The notes below the pieces were generated by a model. The model made no database searches. It saw only the letters and a list, made by a program, of their open reading frames with translations, and was not told where the DNA came from. Position numbers and translations under genes: made by a program. This document shows positions 4,913 to 11,277 of a stretch of DNA of 11,277 nucleotides, piece by piece. The stretch's first letter is position 1; the number at the start of each line of letters is the position of its first letter. The DNA is from CAZLPY01 sp964561525 (GTDB lineage: Bacteria; Patescibacteriota; UBA1384; CAJBMM01). The stretch is taken from assembly GCA_964561525.1 (NCBI GenBank), contig CAZLPY010000031.1, positions 1 to 11,277 of the forward strand. Direction: 5' to 3'.

Positions 4913-6646
4913 ATGGAATTCTGGGAACAACTTACTGCATGGAAAAAGCGCCGCGATGATCGGCCAAAAGAATTGGCTCTTAGTTTTGGCGAGCAGGACC
5001 CGATGGATATTATTTCCTACTCCGGCATGGAGGAGCAGGTCGATCATCTGTGCATCGACGGCCAATATATGCGAACGCTCTATATCTCCGGCTATCCGTT
5101 TGTGGCAGCCTCGGGCTGGCTGAATAGTCTGGTAAATTTCAACCACAATGCAGATATTTCGTACCATCTGACGGCGGTTAATGCGACTCAATCTCTGCCA
5201 AAACTGAATCGCAAGATCACCGAGCTGGAATCAACCCGTAGAGCAATGGTTCGCAACGGCAAGATTGTCGGCCCCGAGGTTACCGACCCGCTTGATTCGG
5301 CAACAGAGCTGCGCAATAAGATTTTGCGCGGGCAGGAAAAGTTGTTCCAAGTATCGATTTATGTGGCCCTAACTTCCGACACGCTGACCGAGTTGAATAG
5401 TGTGACGAAGCTTCTGGAAACCGAGCTTTCGTCTCGGCTGTTTTATACCAAAGTCGCCCGGTATCAGCAGGTCGAGGCGCTACAGTCGGTGTTACCGCGA
5501 AGTGAGAATATTTTAGACCAAAAGCGAAACCTGGACAGCTCATCGGCGGCGCTAACTTTTCCGCTGATGTCCTCCGAGCTGGTGCAGGAGTCGGGAATCC
5601 TTTACGGGGTAAATAAGTCTAATAACTCCTTAGTGATACTCGACCGTTTTAGCCTAAATAACGCTAACAGCATCGTATTTGCCCAATCGGGCAGCGGCAA
5701 GAGTTACGCGACGAAGGTCGAGATTCTACGCCAACTTATGCAGGGCACGAGGGTTATCGTGATCGATCCAGACGGGGAATATAAACTCCTGACTAAATCG
5801 GTGGAGGGCTCCTATATTAAGCTTTCAACCAATTCGCGGGAAAAGATTAACCCGTTCGACTTAGCAACGACGGCTCGCTCGAAAGAGCACCTGTCCGAGC
5901 ATGTGCAGGATTTGACGGAAGTTATCTCGCTAATGGCCGACGACCTCGACTCAAGCGAGGCTGCCGCCGTCGATAAGGCAATCCTTAAAATTTACGAGGA
6001 AGCCGGCAACGAAATGCCCTTGCTGCGAGACTTATACGCGGAGCTGCGGAAACTCGGTCACATGTCGCTTTGCGAGCGTCTTGAGAAGTATATAAGTGGC
6101 TCGCTGGCCGGCGTCTTTAACGAACAAACAAATATTAAGCTCGATAATCGGCTGGTGGTTTTTGATATCAAGGACATGCCTGAATCGCTGCGCCAGATTA
6201 TGATGATGATTATTTCCAGCTTCGTGCAGAACGAAGTAAAGGTACACCCGCAGAAGCGCATGCTAATCATTGACGAGGGCTGGCTGCTCCTCGAACACGA
6301 GCAAAGTGCCCGCTTCGTGACGGGTCTGGTGCGACGCGCTCGAAAGTATTACTTGGGCGTTTCAATCATCTCCCAGCAGGCCAACGACTTCTTGAGAAGC
6401 GATTACGGCCGGGCCATAGCCTCGCAAAGTAGTCTGAGGATTCTCATGCGGCAGGATACGACGACAATCAAAAATGTGGCGATGGAGTTTAATTTGAGCG
6501 AGTGGGAGGAGAGCTTTTTGCTCACTTGCGAGAGGGGCGACGCGCTGATTATCGCAGACCAAAACCATGTTGCCGTTAAGGTCGTGGCTTCAAGTAAGGA
6601 GCACCCGCTTATTACCACTAATCCGGCGGAACTATACCTGCCATGA
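4913..6646 (+). CDS. virB4: VirB4-family T4SS ATPase
   Basis: 577 residues. The Walker A motif is AQSGSGKS (257-264) with K263 and S264; the first position is A rather than the common G. DPDGEY (285-290) and the Walker B LIIDEGW (451-457, D454-E455) follow, then SIISQQ and RILMRQD, all as in VirB4/TraC motor ATPases. These proteins hydrolyse ATP at the cytoplasmic base of the secretion channel and drive pilin handling and substrate passage. The part before residue 250 carries the second half of the VirB4 N-terminal region; the first half is the separate upstream gene, so this protein is shorter than the roughly 800 residues usual for VirB4. Its TGA overlaps the ATG of the CHAP gene (ATGA). 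Confidence 0.93.
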   Translation: MEFWEQLTAWKKRRDDRPKELALSFGEQDPMDIISYSGMEEQVDHLCIDGQYMRTLYISGYPFVAASGWLNSLVNFNHNADISYHLTAVNATQSLPKLNRKITELESTRRAMVRNGKIVGPEVTDPLDSATELRNKILRGQEKLFQVSIYVALTSDTLTELNSVTKLLETELSSRLFYTKVARYQQVEALQSVLPRSENILDQKRNLDSSSAALTFPLMSSELVQESGILYGVNKSNNSLVILDRFSLNNANSIVFAQSGSGKSYATKVEILRQLMQGTRVIVIDPDGEYKLLTKSVEGSYIKLSTNSREKINPFDLATTARSKEHLSEHVQDLTEVISLMADDLDSSEAAAVDKAILKIYEEAGNEMPLLRDLYAELRKLGHMSLCERLEKYISGSLAGVFNEQTNIKLDNRLVVFDIKDMPESLRQIMMMIISSFVQNEVKVHPQKRMLIIDEGWLLLEHEQSARFVTGLVRRARKYYLGVSIISQQANDFLRSDYGRAIASQSSLRILMRQDTTTIKNVAMEFNLSEWEESFLLTCERGDALIIADQNHVAVKVVASSKEHPLITTNPAELYLP

Positions 6647-7140
6647 AGCCGCTGATGCTGCTCGGCGTAATCTCGTTTAAGAAAGAGATTACGATCGTGC
6701 TCGTTTCTTTGGCTGTAATTGTATCGCTGCCGGTTGTAGCCTTGGCTTCGGTTGTTGGCGCACAACCGGCGAAAGATACAACTGCAACGCTGTATGCTGG
6801 GCCGATCTCAGTAACTAATACTTACGACTTTGGATACTGCACCTATTGGGCGGCATTGCGGCGCGAGCAAGACGGCCACCCAATCCCAAATAGCTGGGGC
6901 AATGCAAATACCTGGGCTTACCGAGCCTTGGCCCAAGGATTCAAAGTGAGCCATATTCCAGCGGCCGGCTCGGTGATGCAGACAACCGCCGGTCCCTTGG
7001 GCCATGTTGCCTACGTCGAGAGCGTCAACCCAGCAGATGGAAGCTGGACGATTTCAGAGATGAATTTCAAAGGCTGGGACGTAGTAGACAATCGTACCTT
7101 ATCCGCTAGGGCGGCGAGTGATTATTACTTTATTCAATAG
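6643..7140 (+). CDS. Secreted or membrane-anchored CHAP-domain peptidoglycan hydrolase
   Basis: 165 residues. A hydrophobic segment at about 15-39 acts as signal peptide or anchor. The CHAP domain fills about 58-165 with the expected catalytic cysteine C66 (DFGYCTYWA), histidine H121 (LGHVAYVE) and an acidic or amide residue, E139 or N141, in ISEMNF. CHAP enzymes cut peptide or amide bonds in peptidoglycan. Within a T4SS operon this is the usual VirB1-like role: opening the wall so the machine can cross it, either in the own wall or in that of a partner cell. The start overlaps the VirB4 stop and has only a distant weak GGCGG, so translation probably depends on coupling to VirB4. Confidence 0.9.
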   Translation: MKPLMLLGVISFKKEITIVLVSLAVIVSLPVVALASVVGAQPAKDTTATLYAGPISVTNTYDFGYCTYWAALRREQDGHPIPNSWGNANTWAYRALAQGFKVSHIPAAGSVMQTTAGPLGHVAYVESVNPADGSWTISEMNFKGWDVVDNRTLSARAASDYYFIQ

Positions 7141-7149
7141 GGGGCTGAA

Positions 7150-9753
7150 ATGGTAAACAACACGGACTGGCTCACTATTATCATCTCGATGCTGCCCGGG
7201 GTTGTGGTTTCGTTGGCGGTTTTGCTCGTTTTGTGGCTGGCCGCGTGGGCGGCTTTCCGGCTGCTGAACATGCGCCGCCTGCTTCGTCAGGAATGGGTAT
7301 ATCTGGAGCTTACTCCCCCGGCCCAAACAGAAAAATCGCCAGAGGCTACGCAGCAATTATTTGCAGTCCTGCACGGACTGGACGGAGCTCGCTCATATAA
7401 AGACACCCTCCTACGGCGAAAGGAAGTATTTTCGCTCGAAGTTGTCTCAACCCGGGAGCGGGGTATTCGCTACTTAATGCGGGTTTCGGTGCGGGAAGCT
7501 CCGATATTTGAGCAGGCTATAGCTTCGTACTTGCCGGAAGTTCGATATAAGCGGGTTGAGGAATATTTGCCTTCATCTTTCGCGGCCGGTACTCTCCGCG
7601 TGCTGGATTTTAAGCAAACCGGGCATTTTGCGTACCCGTTGCAGAAGCAATGGTCGCTTATCGAGCATGACCCTATCGCCTATCTGACCGGCACTATGAC
7701 GCAGCTCGCAGCCAATGAGATGGTCGTGTTTCAGATCGTAGCCACGCCTACCAGGGTTAGAGAGGCCGAAGCAATCGCGGGCCGCATTCTCAATAATGAA
7801 GAGCTGCTTCACCGCCTCGGCAAGCGACGAACGCCGGGTGTCGGAGGACTGTTCCGGGCGGTCAACTCTGCACTATTCGCCATCTTGGAGTCAATCGGGG
7901 ACTTGTCCCATAGTTCGACCGGCCCTGTTATGCAGGCGAATACACGGGACGCTCAGCGCGAGCACGACGTCGCGATGAAGATCAAACCCGCCCGAACCCT
8001 GAGCGCTATTGAGCAGCAAATGGCCGAGGCGGTGCACGAAAAGGTAAGCCAGCCTCTTTTTAGAGCTAAGATTCGCACACTCATAATCACGCCAGACGCT
8101 CAAAGCCGTGCGCAGCGGCTTAAAGGCATACGAGCCTCACTTACCTCTTTGAGCCTTCCAAAATATCAATCACTCAAAGCCCGGTACGACTTCCCGCCGT
8201 TTATTAAATCCCGATTAAATATCTTCACGTTCTTCAACCGCCTGCCCTCTTTGCTACCGAGCAGATCGGTTTTGCTTTCCGCGTCCGAGATCGCCAATGT
8301 ATACCACTTCCCCTTTAGCCTAACCGCTAAGACCGAGAACGTGGTGCGGTCGCTCAGCCGGACGCTTCCGGCGCCTATTTCACTCAAAGGCAAAGCTGAT
8401 TTCGATGTAGTCTTGGGCCGCAACCACCACCACGGCGCTGCTACGGATATCGGGCTGACGGCCGCTGAGCGCGAGCGCCATGTTTATGTATTGGGCGGGA
8501 CGGGCAACGGCAAGACAACCATGCTTGAATACTCAATTGTGCAGGACATTAAGAATGGCAAGGGCGTGGCCGTTGTCGATCCGCACGGTGATCTAGCGGA
8601 GAAACTTTTGCGCTATATCCCCGAGGACCGGGTCAAAGACGTTATTTACTTCAACCCGGCGGACTTAAAATTTCCGATTGGTCTGAACCTACTTGAGCTG
8701 CCGGAAGGTCTGTCCGGCGACGAGCTTATCGACGCCAAAGACTTTATTACCGAAGCGATCATTTCGATTATGCGCAAGATCTTCTCCGACGACGATACGG
8801 GCGGCCACCGTATTGAATACGTCCTGCGCAACACCGTGCAAACAGCATTAACGGTAAAAGACGCGACCTTGTTTACCGTCTTCGACTTGCTCACCGACTC
8901 AAAATATCGGAAGAAGATCGTTAAGACGCTTGAAGATGAGAAGCTCAAAAACTTCTGGAAAGAGGAAGTTGGCAAGGCCGGTGATATGCAGCGAGTGAAG
9001 ATGGCGGCCGGCGTTACTGCCAAGATCGGGCGTTTTCAGTTCTCGGCCTCGGCAGAGCGAATATTAAGCCAGCCAAAATCAACCATCAACTTCGAGGAGA
9101 TACTCGACGGCAAAATTCTAATATGCAATTTCGCCAAAGGGCTGATCGGAGAGGATACATCCGAGCTATTCGGCATTAGCACCTTGGCAAAACTGCAATT
9201 GGCGGCCTACCGCAGGGTAAAACAAAAACGAACTGACCGCAAACCATTCTACCTGTACGTCGATGAGTTCCAGAACTTCGCCACGATGTCATTTGTTCAG
9301 ATGCTGTCCGAGGCTAGAAAATACCGAGTCTTTTTGACGATGGCCGAGCAATCTACATCCCAACAGAACGATCAGCGCATGGTAAATACTATCTTGGCCA
9401 ACGTCGGGACGGTCATTTGTTTCCGATCGGGCAATCCGGCAGACGAGCAGCTTATTCTTCCCCTCTTTTCGCCCTATATCCAAGAGGGCGAGATCGCCAA
9501 CCTTGCTACCTATAATTTCTACGCCCGAATATCGGCCGTGTTGTCTCAGGAGCCCGTTTCGGGCGAGACGCTATTGCTAGAGGACTCCGGCAGCGAGACG
9601 GTCGCACAATCGGCCATAACAGCTTCGCGCGCAAATTATGCACGGCAGTACAAGCCAACGGTTAATGTGGTGAACGCCAAGCCCATCACGACAAAGCAAA
9701 AGACAAAAAAGCCCATTGCCGCGAACCAGACCACGGCTCTACCGGGAGACTAG
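7150..9753 (+). CDS. VirD4/TraG-like T4SS coupling ATPase with a large extra domain
   Basis: 867 residues. One membrane helix lies at about 10-38. The C-terminal half is a coupling-protein/HerA-type ATPase: Walker A GGTGNGKTT (449-457), VVDPHGD (475-481), Walker B LYVDEFQNF (702-710, D705-E706), AEQSTSQQ and the VNTILANVGTVICFRSG segment (745-761) that follows it in TraG/VirD4 proteins. These hexamers recruit the substrate, normally a relaxase-DNA complex or a protein, and feed it to the channel. Residues about 45-430 form an extra region between helix and ATPase that I cannot name; it makes the protein longer than a typical VirD4. The final 60 residues are basic and low complexity. AGGGGG (7139-7144) precedes the ATG. 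It is the last gene of the operon before the terminator. Confidence 0.88.
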   Translation: MVNNTDWLTIIISMLPGVVVSLAVLLVLWLAAWAAFRLLNMRRLLRQEWVYLELTPPAQTEKSPEATQQLFAVLHGLDGARSYKDTLLRRKEVFSLEVVSTRERGIRYLMRVSVREAPIFEQAIASYLPEVRYKRVEEYLPSSFAAGTLRVLDFKQTGHFAYPLQKQWSLIEHDPIAYLTGTMTQLAANEMVVFQIVATPTRVREAEAIAGRILNNEELLHRLGKRRTPGVGGLFRAVNSALFAILESIGDLSHSSTGPVMQANTRDAQREHDVAMKIKPARTLSAIEQQMAEAVHEKVSQPLFRAKIRTLIITPDAQSRAQRLKGIRASLTSLSLPKYQSLKARYDFPPFIKSRLNIFTFFNRLPSLLPSRSVLLSASEIANVYHFPFSLTAKTENVVRSLSRTLPAPISLKGKADFDVVLGRNHHHGAATDIGLTAAERERHVYVLGGTGNGKTTMLEYSIVQDIKNGKGVAVVDPHGDLAEKLLRYIPEDRVKDVIYFNPADLKFPIGLNLLELPEGLSGDELIDAKDFITEAIISIMRKIFSDDDTGGHRIEYVLRNTVQTALTVKDATLFTVFDLLTDSKYRKKIVKTLEDEKLKNFWKEEVGKAGDMQRVKMAAGVTAKIGRFQFSASAERILSQPKSTINFEEILDGKILICNFAKGLIGEDTSELFGISTLAKLQLAAYRRVKQKRTDRKPFYLYVDEFQNFATMSFVQMLSEARKYRVFLTMAEQSTSQQNDQRMVNTILANVGTVICFRSGNPADEQLILPLFSPYIQEGEIANLATYNFYARISAVLSQEPVSGETLLLEDSGSETVAQSAITASRANYARQYKPTVNVVNAKPITTKQKTKKPIAANQTTALPGD

Positions 9754-9779
9754 CTCGTATCAATACCCCTGCTGGCTTT

Positions 9780-9808
9780 ACTCTCGCCTGTAAGGCGAGA
9801 GTTCTATT
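9780..9808 (+). terminator. Intrinsic terminator of the T4SS operon
   Basis: A perfect 10-bp stem ACTCTCGCCT (9780-9789) / AGGCGAGAGT (9793-9802) with a 3-nt loop lies 27 nt after the coupling-protein stop. The following TTCTATT is only moderately U-rich, so termination may be incomplete. Confidence 0.8.
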
Positions 9809-9841
9809 AAATCTAGCTACCCGGCCCATGCTTGAGTCGGA

Positions 9842-9847
9842 TATAAT
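9842..9847 (+). promoter_or_regulatory. -10 box of the 88-residue gene
   Basis: A consensus TATAAT within GGATATAAT lies between the T4SS terminator and the next gene. Transcription should start near 9854, leaving a short leader of about 18 nt that still carries the ribosome binding site. No -35 match was found. Confidence 0.5.
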
Positions 9848-9861
9848 GATGTTCTCATGGA

Positions 9862-9868
9862 AGGAGGG
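9862..9868 (+). promoter_or_regulatory. Strong ribosome binding site
   Basis: AGGAGGG within AAGGAGGGTG is one of the best Shine-Dalgarno matches in the window and fixes the GTG at 9872 as the start of the 88-residue protein. Confidence 0.75.
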
Positions 9869-9871
9869 TGA

Positions 9872-10138
9872 GTGAAATTACCTGAATATGTGACGGAAAG
9901 TGGATACAAAATAACGAGCTCACAGCTCCTTATATATCTTCTCGTGGAAAACTATTGGGACGGCGAGAACACAAGAGAAATACAGCAGCGCACGGGCATA
10001 ATTTCCTTTGCTGTTGTTCGTGAGGTTGGTCGCCTCGTAGAAGAATACCCGGCAATACCTGACAAGATGAAAAAGTCTTTACTTGATTTCGGCGAGGCTT
10101 TAGGAGCTCTTGATGAGCACACTGAGGACAGTAAGTAG
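9872..10138 (+). CDS. Small hypothetical protein, possible winged-helix fold
   Basis: 88 residues, no membrane segment. The stretch from about 14 to 60 (TSSQLLIYLLVENYW, then NTREIQQRTG and FAVVREVGRLVEEYP) reads like helices of a small helix-turn-helix or winged-helix domain, but no family is recognised and DNA binding is only a guess. The C-terminus is acidic. The GTG start is supported by a strong Shine-Dalgarno 3-4 nt upstream and an own -10 box at 9842. The gene stands between the T4SS terminator and a converging gene whose stop lies 10 nt away, without an obvious terminator between the two. Confidence 0.65.
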   Translation: MKLPEYVTESGYKITSSQLLIYLLVENYWDGENTREIQQRTGIISFAVVREVGRLVEEYPAIPDKMKKSLLDFGEALGALDEHTEDSK

Positions 10139-10148
10139 CATTTAACGC

Positions 10149-10643
10149 CTACTCTACATCGGCTGATCCGTATTGCACGATAAGCCTAGTTGTAGCCATT
10201 CGGGACGTTATTTTACTCATAAGAGAATTACTCGCCGAAACCGTTAGATACATCGCGCAACAGTCCGGCGGAAAATCGGTTGCAGCTTCGAGCGTTATTA
10301 TAAAAACCCTCGCGTCCGCCGTCTCCCAAGGATTCTCGCTGAATTGTAAATTCTGCATATAAGTGATTTGTCGCGATAGCTCGACAAGCTTTTCAGTATT
10401 ACTGTCGTCTGTCGCGGCCCGCTTTGCGAGCGCTTGGCGCATCATTTTCTGCCAGTGTTTCTGTACCAGGATCAGGAGATCGTGCGGTTGCTCAGCAATG
10501 ATATATTCGGTGCCGCCGAGCCGATGCCGCAGGTGGAGCCGACGTGCGATATCGCGCGCAATATTTTGCATACCTGACACTTTAGCCTGCTCAAAGTAAT
10601 TGCCGGGTTCCCTCTCCCCCGCTTGGAGCTGAGTTTCGCTCAC
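10149..10643 (-). CDS. Hypothetical protein of 164 residues
   Basis: No known domain is recognised. The N-terminal half is basic and helical (QNIARDIARRLHLRHRLG at 26-43), the middle is helical (53-100), and the C-terminal half is beta-rich with a paired cysteine (C128-C129 in DFPPDCCAMYLTV). No signal peptide or membrane helix is seen, so it is probably cytoplasmic. The GTG at 10643 is the first start in the open frame and lacks a Shine-Dalgarno; a leaderless transcript would fit the local habit, but the -10 candidate AGTAAT (8 nt upstream) is weak. It is divergent from the XRE gene at 10756 and shares an intergenic region with repeated operator-like sites, so that regulator probably controls it. 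The exact start is uncertain. Confidence 0.6.
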   Translation of the reverse strand: MSETQLQAGEREPGNYFEQAKVSGMQNIARDIARRLHLRHRLGGTEYIIAEQPHDLLILVQKHWQKMMRQALAKRAATDDSNTEKLVELSRQITYMQNLQFSENPWETADARVFIITLEAATDFPPDCCAMYLTVSASNSLMSKITSRMATTRLIVQYGSADVE

Positions 10644-10652
10644 TATCTACTA

Positions 10653-10671
10653 TTACTCTTACTAATAGTTC
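10653..10671 (+). repeat. Operator-like repeat, copy 1
   Basis: TTACTCTTACTAATAGTTC. It matches copy 3 (10722-10740) at 15 of 19 positions in the same orientation, and its TACTAATAGTT part is an exact inverted match to copy 2. It lies over the presumed promoter of the minus-strand 164-residue gene. Confidence 0.6.
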
Positions 10672-10700
10672 TCATCAAGAAAACTGTACCATATCGGCCC

Positions 10701-10711
10701 AACTATTAGTA
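10701..10711 (-). repeat. Operator-like repeat, copy 2 (inverted)
   Basis: AACTATTAGTA, the exact reverse complement of TACTAATAGTT at 10660-10670. The two arms have centres 41 bp apart, close to four turns of the helix, which suits regulators bound to the same face of the DNA. Confidence 0.6.
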
Positions 10712-10738
10712 TGACTAAGTGTTACTAAGACTAATAAT
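10711..10738 (+). promoter_or_regulatory. Possible promoter of the right XRE gene
   Basis: A -35-like ATGACT (10711-10716), a spacer of 16 and AATAAT (10733-10738, five of six). An alternative -10 is TACTCT at 10743-10748, 7 nt before the ATG, which would give a leaderless mRNA. In either case operator-like copies 2 and 3 overlap or touch the promoter, as expected for autoregulation. Confidence 0.4.
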
Positions 10739-10740
10739 TC
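10722..10740 (+). repeat. Operator-like repeat, copy 3
   Basis: TTACTAAGACTAATAATTC, a degenerate direct copy of 10653-10671, covering the likely -10 of the XRE gene. It is also partly repetitive inside, with ACTAA occurring twice. Confidence 0.5.
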
Positions 10741-10755
10741 TTTACTCTTGAGTTC

Positions 10756-10986
10756 ATGACGAGAGAAGCATCCGAATCTAAATATCTGGCTGGCTTTGGC
10801 AAGCGAGTTGCCGAGGTTCGCCGAGACAAAGGCTTCACTCAAGAATCGTTGGCTGAGAAGGCCGGTGTAACTGCATTGACGATCAGCTATATCGAACAGG
10901 GCCGGCAATGGCCTCGTATTGCAACTCTATACAAAATTGCAAACTCCCTTGGCGTGGCCGTACAGGAATTGTTTAAAGGGATTTAG
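10756..10986 (+). CDS. XRE/Cro-family helix-turn-helix regulator
   Basis: 76 residues. FGKRVAEVRRDKGFTQESLAEKAGVTALTISYIEQGRQWPRIATLYKIANSLGV is, in this order, the full Cro/CI helix-turn-helix fold: FTQESLAEKAG (27-37) and the recognition helix region TALTISYIEQGR (39-50). There is no further domain, so it is probably a simple dimeric repressor. No Shine-Dalgarno stands before the ATG at 10756. It lies divergent to the 164-residue gene, and the region between them carries three copies of an operator-like sequence, so autoregulation and control of the neighbour are likely. A terminator follows 31 nt after the stop. It is clearly different from the XRE protein at 894-1109. Confidence 0.9.
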   Translation: MTREASESKYLAGFGKRVAEVRRDKGFTQESLAEKAGVTALTISYIEQGRQWPRIATLYKIANSLGVAVQELFKGI

Positions 10987-10996
10987 AACCGTAAAA

Positions 10997-11277
10997 TCAG
11001 TTCGCTGAATGCCTGACCTTACCGCTTTTCGGTAAGTTTTTTACTGTGCCCTTAAAGTTTTCTTTCGCGACATCAAAATCAAAACCCTCCGAGGGAGGCA
11101 GTACAGCAGTCCCCGGCGATGATTGCGCTAATGGCTTTTTGCGGAGCAGCTCAGGCTGATCTTTTTGCGTACGTGCGGGCCCGGCTTTTATTCTCGATAC
11201 GTGCAATGTTAGGCTGCTAATTTTTGCTGTTTGTCGGTTTATTTCCCGCTGTAGGCGGTCGCGCGTACCCGGACTAA
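10997..11277 (-). CDS. C-terminal end of an unidentified protein (partial)
   Basis: The minus-strand frame is open from the right edge to a TGA at 10997-10999, about 93 codons, so the gene starts outside the window; the in-frame TTG at 11206 is not a convincing start. The visible part begins with a helical, possibly coiled-coil stretch (RDRLQREINRQTAKISSL) and continues as a basic, proline- and serine-containing tail that is probably disordered. No family can be named. A long protein ending in a coiled coil and basic tail would fit many roles. Its last codons contain the terminator of the converging XRE gene. Confidence 0.5.
   Translation of the reverse strand, partial: SPGTRDRLQREINRQTAKISSLTLHVSRIKAGPARTQKDQPELLRKKPLAQSSPGTAVLPPSEGFDFDVAKENFKGTVKNLPKSGKVRHSAN
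11018..11042 (+). terminator. Intrinsic terminator of the right XRE gene
   Basis: CTTACCG (11018-11024) / CGGTAAG (11030-11036) with a 5-nt loop, then T6 (11037-11042). It works only in the plus direction because no U tract follows on the minus strand. It lies within the coding end of the converging partial gene. Confidence 0.8.

Larger units (their letters stand above)
2044..9802 (+). other. Type IV secretion system operon
   Basis: Seven plus-strand genes follow each other with overlaps or gaps of 9 nt or less and end at one hairpin terminator. They supply a pilin, channel, inner-membrane PrgI-like part, split VirB4 motor, wall hydrolase and coupling ATPase. This is the minimal layout expected for a cell with one membrane. 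Outer-membrane core genes, a relaxase and an oriT are not seen. Confidence 0.85.

Noticed and set aside
6403..9023. Minus-strand open frames opposite the VirB4, CHAP and coupling-protein genes
   Set aside because: Their plus-strand partners carry intact catalytic motifs; the antisense frames have no recognisable domain or ribosome binding site.
9849..9875. Eight-codon mini-ORF whose TGA overlaps the GTG of the 88-residue gene
   Set aside because: It begins 1 nt after the -10 box, so it would lie mostly upstream of the expected transcript start, and it has no ribosome binding site.
10135..10162. Possible hairpin between the converging 88- and 164-residue genes
   Set aside because: Only a 4-bp GTAG/CTAC stem with a large loop and no U tract; too weak to call a terminator.
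1..11277. CRISPR array, tRNA, rRNA, insertion sequence ends, relaxase or oriT
   Set aside because: Looked for on both strands by eye; no regular spaced repeats, cloverleaf-like segments, transposase or relaxase motifs (such as a HUH histidine cluster) were noticed. A covariance-model or HMM scan would be needed to exclude them fully.

Overview
The window looks like chromosome of a member of the Patescibacteria (CPR), with Saccharibacteria (TM7) the most likely group. This rests on the gene set and order of a reduced type IV secretion system (T4SS), on the absence of outer-membrane T4SS parts (no VirB7, B8, B9 or B10-like gene is seen), on very tight gene packing, and on base composition near half GC. 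TGA acts as an ordinary stop, so this is not a group with recoded UGA. The lineage call is inference.

Left part (1-1926): the end of an unidentified gene runs into a small single-HKD phospholipase D-like protein. A 69-residue unknown protein follows, and its stop codon lies inside a bidirectional terminator. Facing these on the minus strand are an EVE/PUA-like protein, a small membrane-anchored protein with two exported cysteines, and an XRE-type regulator. Two of these minus-strand genes have an extended -10 box (TGATAyAAT) exactly 7 nt before the ATG, which suggests leaderless mRNAs.

Centre (2044-9802): one uninterrupted plus-strand T4SS operon with gaps of 9 nt or less, or overlaps, between genes. 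The order is a VirB2-like pilin, a protein with a second pilin-like domain fused to a VirB6-like channel, a PrgI/VirB3-like protein, a stand-alone TraC-like domain (the front part of VirB4), the VirB4 ATPase, a secreted or anchored CHAP peptidoglycan hydrolase, and a large VirD4-like coupling ATPase. A clear hairpin terminator closes it. The parts form a single-membrane envelope-spanning machine: pilin and channel, two motor ATPases and a wall-cutting enzyme. No relaxase or origin of transfer was recognised, so the cargo (DNA, protein or only attachment) is open.

Right part (9803-11277): an 88-residue unknown protein with its own promoter and a strong ribosome binding site; a converging 164-residue unknown protein; an XRE regulator transcribed divergently from it, with a striking set of repeated operator-like sites between the two; and the C-terminal end of an unidentified minus-strand gene that runs off the right edge.
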